A stretch of 64,000 nt of DNA, from contig NZ_JACZEP010000013.1 in assembly GCF_014863355.1 (NCBI RefSeq), positions 43,375 to 107,374 of the forward strand. The letters are read 5' to 3'. Within the stretch, counting starts at the first letter, position 1. Every line of letters begins with the position of its first letter. The translations under genes were made by a program, and so were the position numbers. The notes below the pieces were generated by a model. That model was not told where the DNA came from. It worked only from the letters and a program-made list of their open reading frames with translations, and made no database searches. This DNA is from Aminobacter carboxidus. GTDB taxonomy: Bacteria; Pseudomonadota; Alphaproteobacteria; Rhizobiales; Rhizobiaceae. Positions 34,332-42,784 of the stretch are shown one piece after another.

Positions 34332-35642
34332 ATGTTATACGCTGAAATCGGTATCGTGGTCGTCCTCATCTGTGTGAACGGCCTTCTGGCAATGTCCGAA
34401 CTTGCCATCGTTTCTTCCCGTCCTGCCCGCCTGAAGGCGATGATCGACCGCAACGTCAAGGGTGCCGGCCGCGCGCTTGAGCTCGGCGCCAACCCGGGCA
34501 AGTTCCTGTCGTCCGTGCAGATCGGCATCACCCTTGTCGGCGTGCTGTCAGGCGCGTTCTCAGGCGCCACGCTCGGCCAGCGGCTGAGCATCGTCCTTGC
34601 GAACTCTGGCGCGAGCGCCGGCGTCGCCGACGCGCTCGGCGTCGGTATCGTCGTGGCGGTCATTACCTATGGCTCGCTGATCATCGGCGAGCTGGTGCCC
34701 AAGCAGATAGCCCTGCGCGACCCCGAAGGCGTCGCCTCGCGCGTAGCACCCGCCATGGCGCTGCTCGCCAAGATCGCGCTGCCGCTGGTCTGGCTGCTCG
34801 ACATTTCTGGCCGTTCCGTCCTGTGGCTGCTCGGCCAACGCGGCGAGAGCGAGGAAAAGGTCACCGACGAAGAGATCAAGATGCTTGTCGCCGAAGCCGA
34901 GCATCACGGCACCATCGAATCCGACGAGCGCCGCATGATTGCCGGCGTCATGCGTCTGGGCGATCGCGCCGTGCGCGCCGTCATGACCCCGCGCACCGAG
35001 GTCGACTGGATCAACCTGCAGGCCGAGGAAACGGCCACCCGCAAGCTGCTGATGGAAACCCAGCACTCGCGCCTGCCCGCCGGCGAAGGATCGGTCGACG
35101 CCATGGTCGGCGTCATCCAGACCCGCGAATTGCTCGCCTCGCTGCTTGCCGGCCGCGCTTTCGACCCGCGCAAGCATGTCCGCACCGCCCCGATCGTCCA
35201 CGATCAGGCCGATGCGCTCGACGTGCTCACCACGCTCAAGCAGTCCGACGTGCCGATGGCGCTGGTCCACGACGAATACGGCCATTTCGAAGGCGTCGTT
35301 TCGCCCGCCGACATTCTCGAAGCCATCACCGGCGTGTTCCGCTCCGACCTCGACGAGGACGACGTTGACAATGCCGTCCAGCGCGAGGACGGCACATGGC
35401 TGCTCGCCGGCTACATGCAGGCCGACGAGATGGGCGATCTGCTCGGCATCGACCTGCCCGAAAATCGCGACTACGAAACCGTCGCCGGTTACGTGCTGTC
35501 GCACATGCACCACCTGCCGGCGACTGGCGAATGCGTCGACGCGCAGGGCTGGCGCTTCGAAGTCGTCGACCTCGACGGCCGCCGTATCGACAAGGTGCTG
35601 GCGTCACGCCTGCCCGGCACCCACCGCGAACCGGCGCGGTAG
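34332..35642 (+). CDS. CNNM/HlyC-CorC family membrane protein (DUF21-CBS-CorC)
   Basis: 436 aa. DUF21 transmembrane domain (1-180: AEIGIVVVLICVNGLLAMSELAIVSSRP, GVLSGAFSGATLGQRL, YGSLIIGELVPKQIALRDPE), a CBS pair (210-335: RAVRAVMTPRTEVDWI, DVPMALVHDEYGHFEGVVSPADILEAI), and the C-terminal CorC_HlyC domain (DGTWLLAGYMQADEMGDLLG, YETVAGYVLSHMHHLP). Homologues are linked to magnesium or cobalt efflux; the haemolysin name is historical. Start is the ATG in CATGTTATACG; the longer frame upstream overlaps the previous gene. Confidence 0.92.
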   Translation: MLYAEIGIVVVLICVNGLLAMSELAIVSSRPARLKAMIDRNVKGAGRALELGANPGKFLSSVQIGITLVGVLSGAFSGATLGQRLSIVLANSGASAGVADALGVGIVVAVITYGSLIIGELVPKQIALRDPEGVASRVAPAMALLAKIALPLVWLLDISGRSVLWLLGQRGESEEKVTDEEIKMLVAEAEHHGTIESDERRMIAGVMRLGDRAVRAVMTPRTEVDWINLQAEETATRKLLMETQHSRLPAGEGSVDAMVGVIQTRELLASLLAGRAFDPRKHVRTAPIVHDQADALDVLTTLKQSDVPMALVHDEYGHFEGVVSPADILEAITGVFRSDLDEDDVDNAVQREDGTWLLAGYMQADEMGDLLGIDLPENRDYETVAGYVLSHMHHLPATGECVDAQGWRFEVVDLDGRRIDKVLASRLPGTHREPAR

Positions 35643-35684
35643 GAGCAACGCCAGACTCGGTGGTTGGCGGCAATCGCCGCCAAC

Positions 35685-36357
35685 CTATGGCACCAGCAAG
35701 ACTTTTCCCGACGAGCGCCGTTCCTCGATCGCTCGGTGCGCCTCACTTGCGCGATCGAGCGGGTAGCTCTCGCCCAGCATAACCTTGAGCTCACCTGTCG
35801 TAGCCATACGAAAGAGTTCGCCGAGATCACTGTGGACCCGCTTCGGCGAAAGCAGCGGCAGCAGCGCGAACCCCTTGAGCGACTGGTTGGCCGCAAGCAT
35901 CGCCTCCAGCTGCGCAGCATCGAGCGCAAACCTGCCCATCGCGCCAAACAGCAGTTCGCCGCCTGGCGCCAGGGCATCGAGTGCTGCCGCCGTCATCGCG
36001 CCACCGACCATGTCGTAGACGATATCGACGCCCGCAGCGCCACTGGCCTTCCTTGCGCGCGCCGGCCAATCCGGCCTGCTGTAGTCGATGCCAGCATCCG
36101 CGCCCGGCGATGAGGTGAAGTCGAGCTTGACTGGGGTGCCGGCGGCGGCAATCACCTGCCTGGCACCGGCACGTTTGGCCAGGTGGATCAACAGCGTGCC
36201 AACGCCGCCGGAAGCAGAAGTGACGAGGATCGACTTACCCTGTGGCGGACTTTGCCGAAGCAGATGCGCTCCCGCCAAGGCCCTGCACCATCAGCGCCGT
36301 CGCGTGGCCGAAAGCCAGATCGTCGGGCAACGGCACAACAAGATGCCAGGCAGCATG
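35685..36357 (-). pseudogene. decayed zinc-type quinone/alcohol oxidoreductase
   Basis: The C-terminal NADP-binding half of an MDR-family quinone oxidoreductase is intact from about 36270 (SILVTSASGGVGTLLIHLAKRAGA, DYSRPDWPARARKA, GVDIVYDMVGGAM, to GKVLLVP). Upstream, VVPLPDDLAFGHATALMVQGL continues in another frame; dropping one C in GGCC would join them. The first roughly 110 residues (GroES-like domain) are missing: the remnant runs straight into the terminator of the FMN reductase gene. So a 5' deletion plus a frameshift. Confidence 0.82.
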
Positions 36358-36381
36358 AAAAAGGGCGGCTCGTGGCCGCCC
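36358..36381 (-). terminator. terminator of the FMN reductase gene
   Basis: Minus-strand stem GGGCGGC/GCCGCCC (36381-36375 with 36369-36363), 5-base loop, then TTTTT (36362-36358), 30 bases past the stop at 36411. Confidence 0.8.
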
Positions 36382-36410
36382 TGATGATCCCTTGGGAGGA
36401 AAGTCGCTGC

Positions 36411-37016
36411 TCAGGCAGCCTTGGCTTCTTCGTTCAGCACGTCAGCCTCGCGCGCGATCTTCAGCGCCTTGGCCCACCAGGTGATCTCCTCGATCAGCCC
36501 GTTTGCCGACTGGTTCAGGTGGTCGAAGTCGGAGAGCTTCTTTTCGCCCTGGCGCACGGCCAGGAAATCGGCCCACACGATGTGCACGGCAGCCTTGGTC
36601 GGCGCCATCTGCAGTTCCACCGCGTGCATGCGCAGCTGCTCGACGGCACGTGCGCCACCGACACCGCCATAACCGACGAAGCCGGCCGGCTTCTTGTTCC
36701 ATTCCTTGGCGGCGTAATCGAGCGCGTTCTTCAGCACGGCGGTCGGGCCATGGTTGTATTCGGCGGCGGTGAAGATGTAGCCGTCGAACTCGGCGACCTT
36801 CTTCTGCCAGCGTTGGGCGACCTCGTTCTGCGACGGCACCCAGGCGGACGAGGCGACTTCGTCGAAGAACGGCAACGGGAAATCTCTCAGGTCGACGATT
36901 TCGACCTCGATATCGCCGTGGGATTTTGCGATCTTGGCGATCCATTCCACGGGCGTGTCGGCGAAGCGCGCGGCGCGTGTCGAGCCAACGACGAGGGCGA
37001 TCTTGGGTTTGGACAT
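36411..37016 (-). CDS. NADPH-dependent FMN reductase (ChrR/YieF-like)
   Basis: 201-aa flavodoxin-fold oxidoreductase. FMN-phosphate loop GSTRAARFADTPVEWI, DLRDFPLPFFDE, and the conserved GYIFTAAEYNHGPTAVLKNALDYA, KPAGFVGYGGVGGARAVEQLR. Such enzymes reduce quinones, chromate or azo compounds with NAD(P)H. Start ATG behind AAGG. Divergent from an HxlR regulator across about 100 bp carrying a palindrome, the usual quinone-response arrangement. Confidence 0.92.
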   Translation of the reverse strand: MSKPKIALVVGSTRAARFADTPVEWIAKIAKSHGDIEVEIVDLRDFPLPFFDEVASSAWVPSQNEVAQRWQKKVAEFDGYIFTAAEYNHGPTAVLKNALDYAAKEWNKKPAGFVGYGGVGGARAVEQLRMHAVELQMAPTKAAVHIVWADFLAVRQGEKKLSDFDHLNQSANGLIEEITWWAKALKIAREADVLNEEAKAA

Positions 37017-37037
37017 GGCAGCAACCTTTCGGGCGTG

Positions 37038-37054
37038 AGTATCGAAGCGATACT
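37038..37054. promoter_or_regulatory. candidate HxlR operator
   Basis: AGTATCG-AAG-CGATACT, perfect 7-bp arms, midway between the divergent FMN reductase and HxlR genes. It resembles the GTAT...ATAC half-sites seen for HxlR-type quinone sensors such as YodB/QorR. A second, degenerate GTAAC/GGATAC pair follows within 25 bp. Confidence 0.55.
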
Positions 37055-37118
37055 GGTAACTAATGGATACCCACGCTATATAGGTGACTGGAAAACACGT
37101 GCACAAGGAGGCACTTTT

Positions 37119-37487
37119 TTGATACCGAGGCACCCGCACCGCACCGAGGATTGCCGTGCCGTCAGCGATATCCTGCAGCGCGTCGGCGACAAATGGACGG
37201 TGCTCGTCGTCGGCAAACTCGGCGACGGCGCCATGCGCTTCAACGAGCTGCGCCACGCTGTCGGCGGCATTTCGCAAAAGATGCTGACCACCACCCTGCG
37301 CGGGCTGGAACGCGACGGCTTCGTCTCGCGCACCGTTTTCGCGACAATCCCGCCGCGCGTCGACTACGAACTCACCGATCTCGGCCGCGAACTGCTGGTA
37401 CCGGTCGGCGCACTTGGCGAATGGGCCCGGCTCAACCAGCGCCGTGTCGCCGAGGCTCGGATGAAGTTCGACACGGCGGTGGAGTAG
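37119..37487 (+). CDS. HxlR family transcriptional regulator
   Basis: About 122 aa. The start is a TTG 7 bases behind AAGGAGG; the upstream ATG at 37062 hits a stop after six codons, so TTG is the only start that fits. Seen: EDCRAVSDILQRVGDKWTVLVVGKLGDGAMRFNELRHAVGGISQKMLTT, the family HTH with the N-terminal cysteine used by quinone-sensing members, and DYELTDLGRELLVPVGALGEW. Likely represses the divergent FMN reductase and itself, with release by quinones or electrophiles. Confidence 0.9.
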   Translation: MIPRHPHRTEDCRAVSDILQRVGDKWTVLVVGKLGDGAMRFNELRHAVGGISQKMLTTTLRGLERDGFVSRTVFATIPPRVDYELTDLGRELLVPVGALGEWARLNQRRVAEARMKFDTAVE

Positions 37488-37516
37488 ACGCAGGCGGGGA
37501 ATATCTTCGCGGCGTC

Positions 37517-37747
37517 CTTCGAGGCTCGCCCTTCAACGCCGCGCACGATGCTTCAGGGGCTGCGCGTGGGCTCGCGCCTCATGATGAGGACCCTCGGAGT
37601 TTCGTAGTCACCGGGCTTTGAAGTGCCATTCACGAATACCGCTCAACGGCGTCGCCAGCGCAGACGGTCGTCCTCACCCTGAGGTGCGAGTGCGAGCCCG
37701 GTACAACGTCAGAGGCTATCGACGGCTTCGGCGGGCGAGCCTCGAAG
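37517..37747. repeat. 231-bp intergenic element with 14-bp terminal inverted repeats
   Basis: CTTCGAGGCTCGCC at 37517-37530 and its exact complement at 37734-37747. Inside, a second pair of arms (GGGCTCGC...GAGGAC and GTCCTC...GCGAGCCC) forms a long imperfect palindrome. No coding potential. It resembles the GAGG-rich mosaic elements (RIME type) common between genes in rhizobia and ends 10 bases from the thioesterase stop. Confidence 0.65.
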
Positions 37748-37756
37748 GCCGCACCA

Positions 37757-38149
37757 TCATTCCGCCGGCACCGGCTTCGGCTTGCCCTGCCCGTCCAGTG
37801 CCACCATGACGAAATCGGCATCGGTCACCTTTTCCATCATGTCGGAGAGATAGCGCTGCGCCCAGGCTTCGACCTTGAGCGTCATCGAGGTGCGGCCGAC
37901 GCGGTCGACATGGGTGTAGATGCACAAAGTGTCGCCGATCTTCATCGGCTTGGCGAAGGCCATTTCCTTGACCGCCGCCGTCACCACGCGGCCGCGCGCG
38001 CGCTCGGCGGCGCGAATGCCGCAGGCAAGATCCATCTGCGCCATGACCCAGCCGCCGAAGATGTCGCCGGCGGCGTTGGCGTCGGCGGGCATCGCCAGCG
38101 TCCGCAGCGTGAGTTCGCCTGTCGGCTGGCCATCGGCATACTGAACCAT
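37757..38149 (-). CDS. acyl-CoA thioesterase (YciA-like hotdog fold)
   Basis: 130 aa. Hotdog signature: LRTLAMPADANAAGDIFGGWVMAQMDLACG with the catalytic Asp/Asn region (ADANAAGDIFGG), then AAVKEMAFAKPMKIGDTLCIYTHVDRVGRTSM and VEAWAQRYLS. YciA-type enzymes hydrolyse a broad range of acyl-CoAs. Start ATG behind GAAGAG. Stands alone. Confidence 0.93.
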   Translation of the reverse strand: MVQYADGQPTGELTLRTLAMPADANAAGDIFGGWVMAQMDLACGIRAAERARGRVVTAAVKEMAFAKPMKIGDTLCIYTHVDRVGRTSMTLKVEAWAQRYLSDMMEKVTDADFVMVALDGQGKPKPVPAE

Positions 38150-38332
38150 CGTGTCTCTTCCCCGAAGCATTCTGTCCCCCACCCGTAACTTTGCGGCGGC
38201 GGCCACGTCAACGCCGCATCTGTTGCATCGGCCGGTCGTATTTTTCACAAGCCATGCCGTAACCGACGCCGAAGCCTTTCGCTAAGGCGATAGTCTGGCC
38301 GCATTGAGGAACACCGACAGGCCGCCGCCCGC

Positions 38333-39949
38333 ATGCAGACGTTCGATTTCATTGTTGTCGGTTCAGGCTCCGCCGGTTCGGTGGTGGCCGAGCGGCTTTC
38401 GGCAAGCGGACGCTTTTCGGTGCTGGTGCTCGAAGCAGGCGGCACCGACCGCCGCTTCTTCGTCCAGATGCCGCTGGGCTACGGCAAGACCTTCTTTGAT
38501 CCTCAAGTGAATTGGAACTACGCCGCCGAAGCCGACCCCGGCCTTGCCGGCAACAAGGACCACTGGCCGCGTGGAAAAATCCTCGGCGGCTCGAGTTCGA
38601 TTAACGCCATGGTGTGGATCCGCGGTGCGCCCGAGGATTTCGACGCCTGGCGCGATGCCGGCAATCCCGGCTGGGGCTTTGACGACCTGCTACCCGCCTT
38701 CAAGGCGATCGAGGACAATCAGGCAGGCAGCACCGGGCTGCGCGGCACGGGCGGCCCGATCCACGTCACCGACAACAGGAAGAACGTCCATCCCCTCACC
38801 CACCGCTTCCTGGCTGCAGGCCAGCAGGCAGGCCTCGCCTTGAATCAGGACTTCAACGGCCCCTCCCAAGAGGGCGTCGGCGTTTATCAAATCACCACCA
38901 GGGACGGTCGTCGCATGTCGGCCGCGCGCGGCTTCCTGCGCCCCGCGATGAAGCGCGCAAACGTTCGTGTCGAAACCAATGCGCTGGCGACCAAAGTGCT
39001 ATTCGAAGGCACACGCGCCGTCGGCGTCGAATATCTGCAAAACGGCGCCAAGAACACGGCCCGCGCCGGCCGCGAGGTCATTCTTTCCAGTGGCTCGGTC
39101 AACACGCCGCAATTGCTGCAGCTCTCCGGCATAGGCCCAGCGTCAGTGCTCGGCGAACTCGGCATTTCAGCACTGCATGACAACTGTCATGTCGGCCGCA
39201 ACCTGCAGGACCACCAGGGCGTCAACTACACCTGGAAAGCCAAGGTACCGACGCTCAACCAGCTGTTGCGGCCGTGGTGGGGCAAGATGCTGGCCGGCAT
39301 GCAATATCTCGCGCTGCGCACCGGTCCGCTGTCGATGAGCATGAACCAGGGCGGCGGCTTCTTCCGCTCGAGTCCGACCCACGCCCTCCCCAACATGCAG
39401 CTCTACTTCCAGGTGTTTTCCACGGTATTGCCCAAGGCCGGCGAGCGCCCGATCCTGTCGCCCGATCCCTTCCCCGGCTTTTCCATCGGCCTGTCCAACT
39501 GCCGCCCGTCGAGCCGCGGCGAGATCATGATCCGCTCCGCCGAGCCAACCGTCCACCCGCGCATCACTGTCAACGCCTACGCGACCGATGCCGACGTCGC
39601 CGAGATGCTCGATGCGGTGAAATTCCTGCGCAAGCTGGCCGCCATGCCTGCCATCGCCGAGATTATCGCTGACGAGGTTTTGCCAGGCCCGTCAATCACT
39701 TCCGACGCCGACTTGATTGAGGATTTCCGCAAGCGCTCCGGCACCGTCTACCACCCCGTATCAACCTGCCGCATGGGGCCTGACCCCAAGACCTCGGTGG
39801 TCGACCCGCGCCTGCGCGTCCACGGCCTCGCCGGCCTGCGCGTCATCGACGCCTCGATCTTTCCCGACAATATCACCGGCAACACCAACGCCGCCACGAT
39901 CATGACCGGCTGGAAGGGCGCGGAGCTGGTGCTGGAGGATGCAGGGTGA
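38333..39949 (+). CDS. GMC family oxidoreductase (choline dehydrogenase-like)
   Basis: 538 aa flavoprotein alcohol dehydrogenase. FAD motif VVGSGSAGSVVAERLS (8-23), GMC signature 1 (HWPRGKILGGSSSINAMVWIRG), signature 2 (GSVNTPQLLQLSGIGPA), and C-terminal VYHPVSTCRMG with the catalytic His and the NTNAATIM Asn. Longer family members such as BetA are about 550 aa. The substrate is a primary or secondary alcohol, possibly a sugar or polyol derivative in view of the sugar-acid-type enzymes downstream. A repeat separates it from them, so co-transcription is uncertain. Confidence 0.93.
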   Translation: MQTFDFIVVGSGSAGSVVAERLSASGRFSVLVLEAGGTDRRFFVQMPLGYGKTFFDPQVNWNYAAEADPGLAGNKDHWPRGKILGGSSSINAMVWIRGAPEDFDAWRDAGNPGWGFDDLLPAFKAIEDNQAGSTGLRGTGGPIHVTDNRKNVHPLTHRFLAAGQQAGLALNQDFNGPSQEGVGVYQITTRDGRRMSAARGFLRPAMKRANVRVETNALATKVLFEGTRAVGVEYLQNGAKNTARAGREVILSSGSVNTPQLLQLSGIGPASVLGELGISALHDNCHVGRNLQDHQGVNYTWKAKVPTLNQLLRPWWGKMLAGMQYLALRTGPLSMSMNQGGGFFRSSPTHALPNMQLYFQVFSTVLPKAGERPILSPDPFPGFSIGLSNCRPSSRGEIMIRSAEPTVHPRITVNAYATDADVAEMLDAVKFLRKLAAMPAIAEIIADEVLPGPSITSDADLIEDFRKRSGTVYHPVSTCRMGPDPKTSVVDPRLRVHGLAGLRVIDASIFPDNITGNTNAATIMTGWKGAELVLEDAG

Positions 39950-39971
39950 ACAGCTCCGAGAGCTCGCGCAG

Positions 39972-40083
39972 CCCCTCACCCTTACCCTCTCCCCATGAAG
40001 GACGGGGAGATGGGTCGCCAGCGTCGCGGCCAGCCTCCTTCTCCCCGTTCTCGAAGGGAGAAGGTCCGGCAGGGGATGAGGGG
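39972..40083. repeat. rhizobial intergenic palindromic repeat (CCCCTCA type)
   Basis: Outer arms CCCCTCA (39972-39978) and TGAGGGG (40077-40083), an inner hairpin TCTCCCC/GGGGAGA (39988-39994, 40004-40010), and a second CTTCTCCC/GGGAGAAG hairpin. I recognise this element as one of the commonest intergenic repeats of Mesorhizobium, Rhizobium and Brucella relatives. The frame across it is open but low-complexity; not a gene. Confidence 0.75.
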
Positions 40084-40127
40084 CAGCGCCTGACGTCAAC
40101 GATTTCACGCCACCGGGAGGAGCATCG

Positions 40128-41339
40128 ATGAAGATCACCGACGTCAAGACCTTCGTGGTCAACAACCCGCCGCCTGGCATCGGCGGCAAGTATTTCATCT
40201 TCGTCAAGCTCACGTCAGATGGCGGCGTGGTTGGTTATGGCGAGGCCTACAACGCGACCTTCTCCGCCCATGTCACGGCGCGGATGATCGAGGACATGGC
40301 CGAGCGCTACCTTGTTGGACAAGACCCACACGACATCGAAAACCTGTTCCGCCGCTGCTATTCGTCCGGCTTCACCCAGCGGCCAGACGTTTCCGCCATG
40401 GGCTGCTTTTCGGCGCTGGAAATGGCCTGCTGGGACATCATCGGCAAGGAAGCCGGCAAGCCGGTCTACAAGCTGCTCGGCGGCCAGGTACACGAGACGC
40501 TGCGCTCCTACACCTATCTCTACCCGCATCAAGGCAGCGTCCACACCGAAGACGTGGCACCGAAGAACGTCTACAACGACCCCGACATGGCCGCCGAATG
40601 CGCGTCGCTCTATGTCGAACAAGGCTTCAACGCGGTGAAGCTCGATCCGGCGGGGCCGTGGACAGCCTATGACGGCCACCAGCCCAGGCTGATCGACATC
40701 GATCTGTCGGTACGCATGATGAAGGCCATCCGCGAGGCCGTCGGCACCCGCGCCGATATCCTGTTCGGCACCCATGGCCAGTTCACCGCCTCGGGTGCGC
40801 TGCGCATAGCGCGCGCCATCGAACCCTACGATCCCTTGTGGTTCGAGGAACCGGTGCCGCCTGATATGCCCGAGGTGATGGCACAGGTCGCGCGTGGCAC
40901 CTCGATTCCCATCGCTACCGGCGAGCGGCTGACCACCAAGTTCGAGTTTGCCCGGGTCATCGAAAACCGCGCCGCCACCATCCTGCAGCCCGACCTCGGC
41001 CGCTCCGGCGGCATCCTCGAGACCAAGAAGATCGCCGCCATGGCCGAGGCCTATCACATCCAGATCGCGCCGCATTGTTATTGCGGGCCGATCGTTGGCG
41101 CCGCCAACATCCAGCTCGCCGTCACCTTGCCCAACTTCCTCATCCTCGAATCACTCAAGCAGTGGGACGGCTTCCACGCAACGCTACTGAAGAAGAAGAT
41201 CGAGTGGCAGGACGGCCACGTCATCCCCTCGAAGGAACCAGGTCTTGGCGTCGAGCTCGACGAGGCGGTCTGCGAAGCCAACCCTTATGACGGTCCCCAC
41301 CTGCACCTGCAGATGGTGCAAACGCCGCTGCTGCCGTGA
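40128..41339 (+). CDS. mandelate racemase/muconate lactonizing enzyme family protein
   Basis: 403 aa, enolase superfamily, probably a sugar-acid dehydratase. Barrel motifs: KxD-type base region K171-L-D173, E240 in WFEEP, E266 in TGER, D289 in QPDLGRSGG, H316 in APHCYCGP. The position of the first metal ligand reads FGTHGQFT instead of the common DAN, and H216 may substitute, a feature of dehydratases such as mannonate/galactonate-type enzymes. ATG behind GGGAGGAG. The next gene overlaps its stop (GTGA), so both are in one operon. Confidence 0.9.
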   Translation: MKITDVKTFVVNNPPPGIGGKYFIFVKLTSDGGVVGYGEAYNATFSAHVTARMIEDMAERYLVGQDPHDIENLFRRCYSSGFTQRPDVSAMGCFSALEMACWDIIGKEAGKPVYKLLGGQVHETLRSYTYLYPHQGSVHTEDVAPKNVYNDPDMAAECASLYVEQGFNAVKLDPAGPWTAYDGHQPRLIDIDLSVRMMKAIREAVGTRADILFGTHGQFTASGALRIARAIEPYDPLWFEEPVPPDMPEVMAQVARGTSIPIATGERLTTKFEFARVIENRAATILQPDLGRSGGILETKKIAAMAEAYHIQIAPHCYCGPIVGAANIQLAVTLPNFLILESLKQWDGFHATLLKKKIEWQDGHVIPSKEPGLGVELDEAVCEANPYDGPHLHLQMVQTPLLP

Positions 41340-42265
41340 GCAATACGGTGACCCAGCCCCTCGCCTACGCCTTCGTCGGTCTCGGCCATCTCGGCGCCAA
41401 CCTCGCGGCGTGCCTTGTCCGCGGTGGTTTCGAGGTGGTCGTCTATGACCGCAATGCCGAGGCCGTCGAGCGCCTCGTAACGTTGGGTGCGTTCGCCGCG
41501 TCGAGCCCAGCCGAAGCCGCCGCCCGCGCCGGCAACGCCATCACTTGCCTGCCCTCGCCCCAGGTCAGCGAGGCGGTGCTGGCCGGGCCAGACGGGCTGC
41601 TCGCCGGCCTGCCCAAGGGCGGCACCTGGATTGAGATGTCGACCAACGGCCGCGACGAAATCCTGCGCCTTGCCGACATCGCCGCCGAGTCTGGTGTCTA
41701 CACACTGGAGTGCCCCGTCACCGGCGGCGTGCATCTCGCCGCCGAAGGCAAGATCACAGCATTGGTCGGCGGCGATGCCGCGCTCTACCAGCGCCACCGC
41801 GCAGCCATCGAGGCGATGTGCGCCCGCGGCTTCCTGATGGGGCCGATCGGCTCGGCCGCGGTCATCAAGGTCATCACCAACATGCTGGCCTTCATCCACC
41901 TCGTCGCGGCCGGCGAGGCACTGATGCTGGCGAAGAAAGGCGGGCTCGACCTCGCCCAGGCCTACCACGCCATCGCTGCCTCCTCAGGCAACAGCTTCGT
42001 CCACGAAACCGAAAGCCAGTTGGTACTCAACGGCTCCTACGACATCGGCTTCACCATGGATCTCGCGCTCAAGGACCTCGGCTTCGCGCTCGCCATGGCG
42101 GATGAGAGCGGTGTCCCGCTCGACCTCGCGTCCCGCGTCGCCGCGATCTTCGCACAGGGCAAGGCGGCCTATGGCGGCGACGCCTGGTCGACGATGATCG
42201 TCAAGCTGCTCGAGGACGCAACGGAGACTGATCTGCGTGCGACGGGCTTTCCAGCGAGACTGTGA
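41336..42265 (+). CDS. beta-hydroxyacid dehydrogenase (3-hydroxyisobutyrate dehydrogenase family)
   Basis: 309 aa NAD(P)-dependent dehydrogenase. Rossmann motif FVGLGHLGANLAACLVRGG (13-31), substrate-binding ECPVTGGVHLAAEGKITALVGGD, and the catalytic-lysine helix AAVIKVITNMLAFIHLVAAGEA, TMDLALKDLGFALAMADESG. GTG start overlapping the previous stop by four bases. In this operon it could act on a tartronate-semialdehyde- or 2-keto-3-deoxy-type product of sugar-acid catabolism; that pathway assignment is inference. Confidence 0.92.
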   Translation: MSNTVTQPLAYAFVGLGHLGANLAACLVRGGFEVVVYDRNAEAVERLVTLGAFAASSPAEAAARAGNAITCLPSPQVSEAVLAGPDGLLAGLPKGGTWIEMSTNGRDEILRLADIAAESGVYTLECPVTGGVHLAAEGKITALVGGDAALYQRHRAAIEAMCARGFLMGPIGSAAVIKVITNMLAFIHLVAAGEALMLAKKGGLDLAQAYHAIAASSGNSFVHETESQLVLNGSYDIGFTMDLALKDLGFALAMADESGVPLDLASRVAAIFAQGKAAYGGDAWSTMIVKLLEDATETDLRATGFPARL

Positions 42266-42280
42266 GACGGCCCCGTTACT

Positions 42281-42404
42281 CTCTCCGTTGTGGGGAGGGT
42301 CGGTGAGTAGCAGAGCGAAGTGAAGTTCGCGAGGCGAGGTGGAGGTACCCCGCGCTCGCCCAACTACCCCGTCGCTTCGCGCCGACCTTCCTCACAAAGG
42401 AGAG
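42281..42404. repeat. 124-bp intergenic element with 23-bp imperfect terminal inverted repeats
   Basis: Left end 42281-42303 and right end 42382-42404 are inverted copies matching at 20 of 23 positions (CTCTCC.TTGTG.GGA.GGTCGG). Interior has GCGAAGTGAAGTTCGC-like small hairpins. Non-coding; resembles other rhizobial intergenic palindromes but a different type from that at 39972. Confidence 0.65.
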
Positions 42405-42498
42405 GGTCAAGCGCCGGCACGGCTTGCCCATCCTCGCGCCTTTGACACCCGGCCCCAGCTCAAGATAGCTCTCGCCATCACATGAGGAGGATTCTCCG

Positions 42499-42720
42499 AT
42501 GCGGGCGAGCCTGAGGGCAAAAATAATCGACGTCTGCGCGCGCAAGATCGCCGCCAAGGGGTCCGATGTCGGGCTGTCGTTCTACGCGTTTTTCGCCAAC
42601 AAGAATGACGATCCAGAACTGCTCATGGAAGCCGCCGAATGGTGGATCCGCACACACAAGCTCGACCATTTCGAAAAGGCCGCGAAGATCGAGGCGATGG
42701 TCCGCGCAATGGACGCCTAA
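42499..42720 (+). CDS. small conserved cytosolic protein, possibly DUF6500
   Basis: 73 aa. ATG behind GAGGAGG. Sequence is helical: MRASLRAKIIDVCARKIAAKGSD, VGLSFYAFFANKNDDPELLMEAAEWWIRT, HKLDHFEKAAKIEAMVRAMD. It matches what I recall of a small conserved family in alphaproteobacteria (DUF6500), but the number is uncertain. No function known. Stands alone after the intergenic element. Confidence 0.8.
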   Translation: MRASLRAKIIDVCARKIAAKGSDVGLSFYAFFANKNDDPELLMEAAEWWIRTHKLDHFEKAAKIEAMVRAMDA

Positions 42721-42784
42721 GCGGCACTCTTTCAATTTCAGCAGCTTACGCCATTTCCCGGACTCAACCTCGCAACCGTTTGAA

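Noticed and set aside
39946..40131. Open frame across the CCCCTCA repeat
   Set aside because: It translates a palindromic intergenic repeat into Ser/Pro/Gly/Glu repeats; not a gene.
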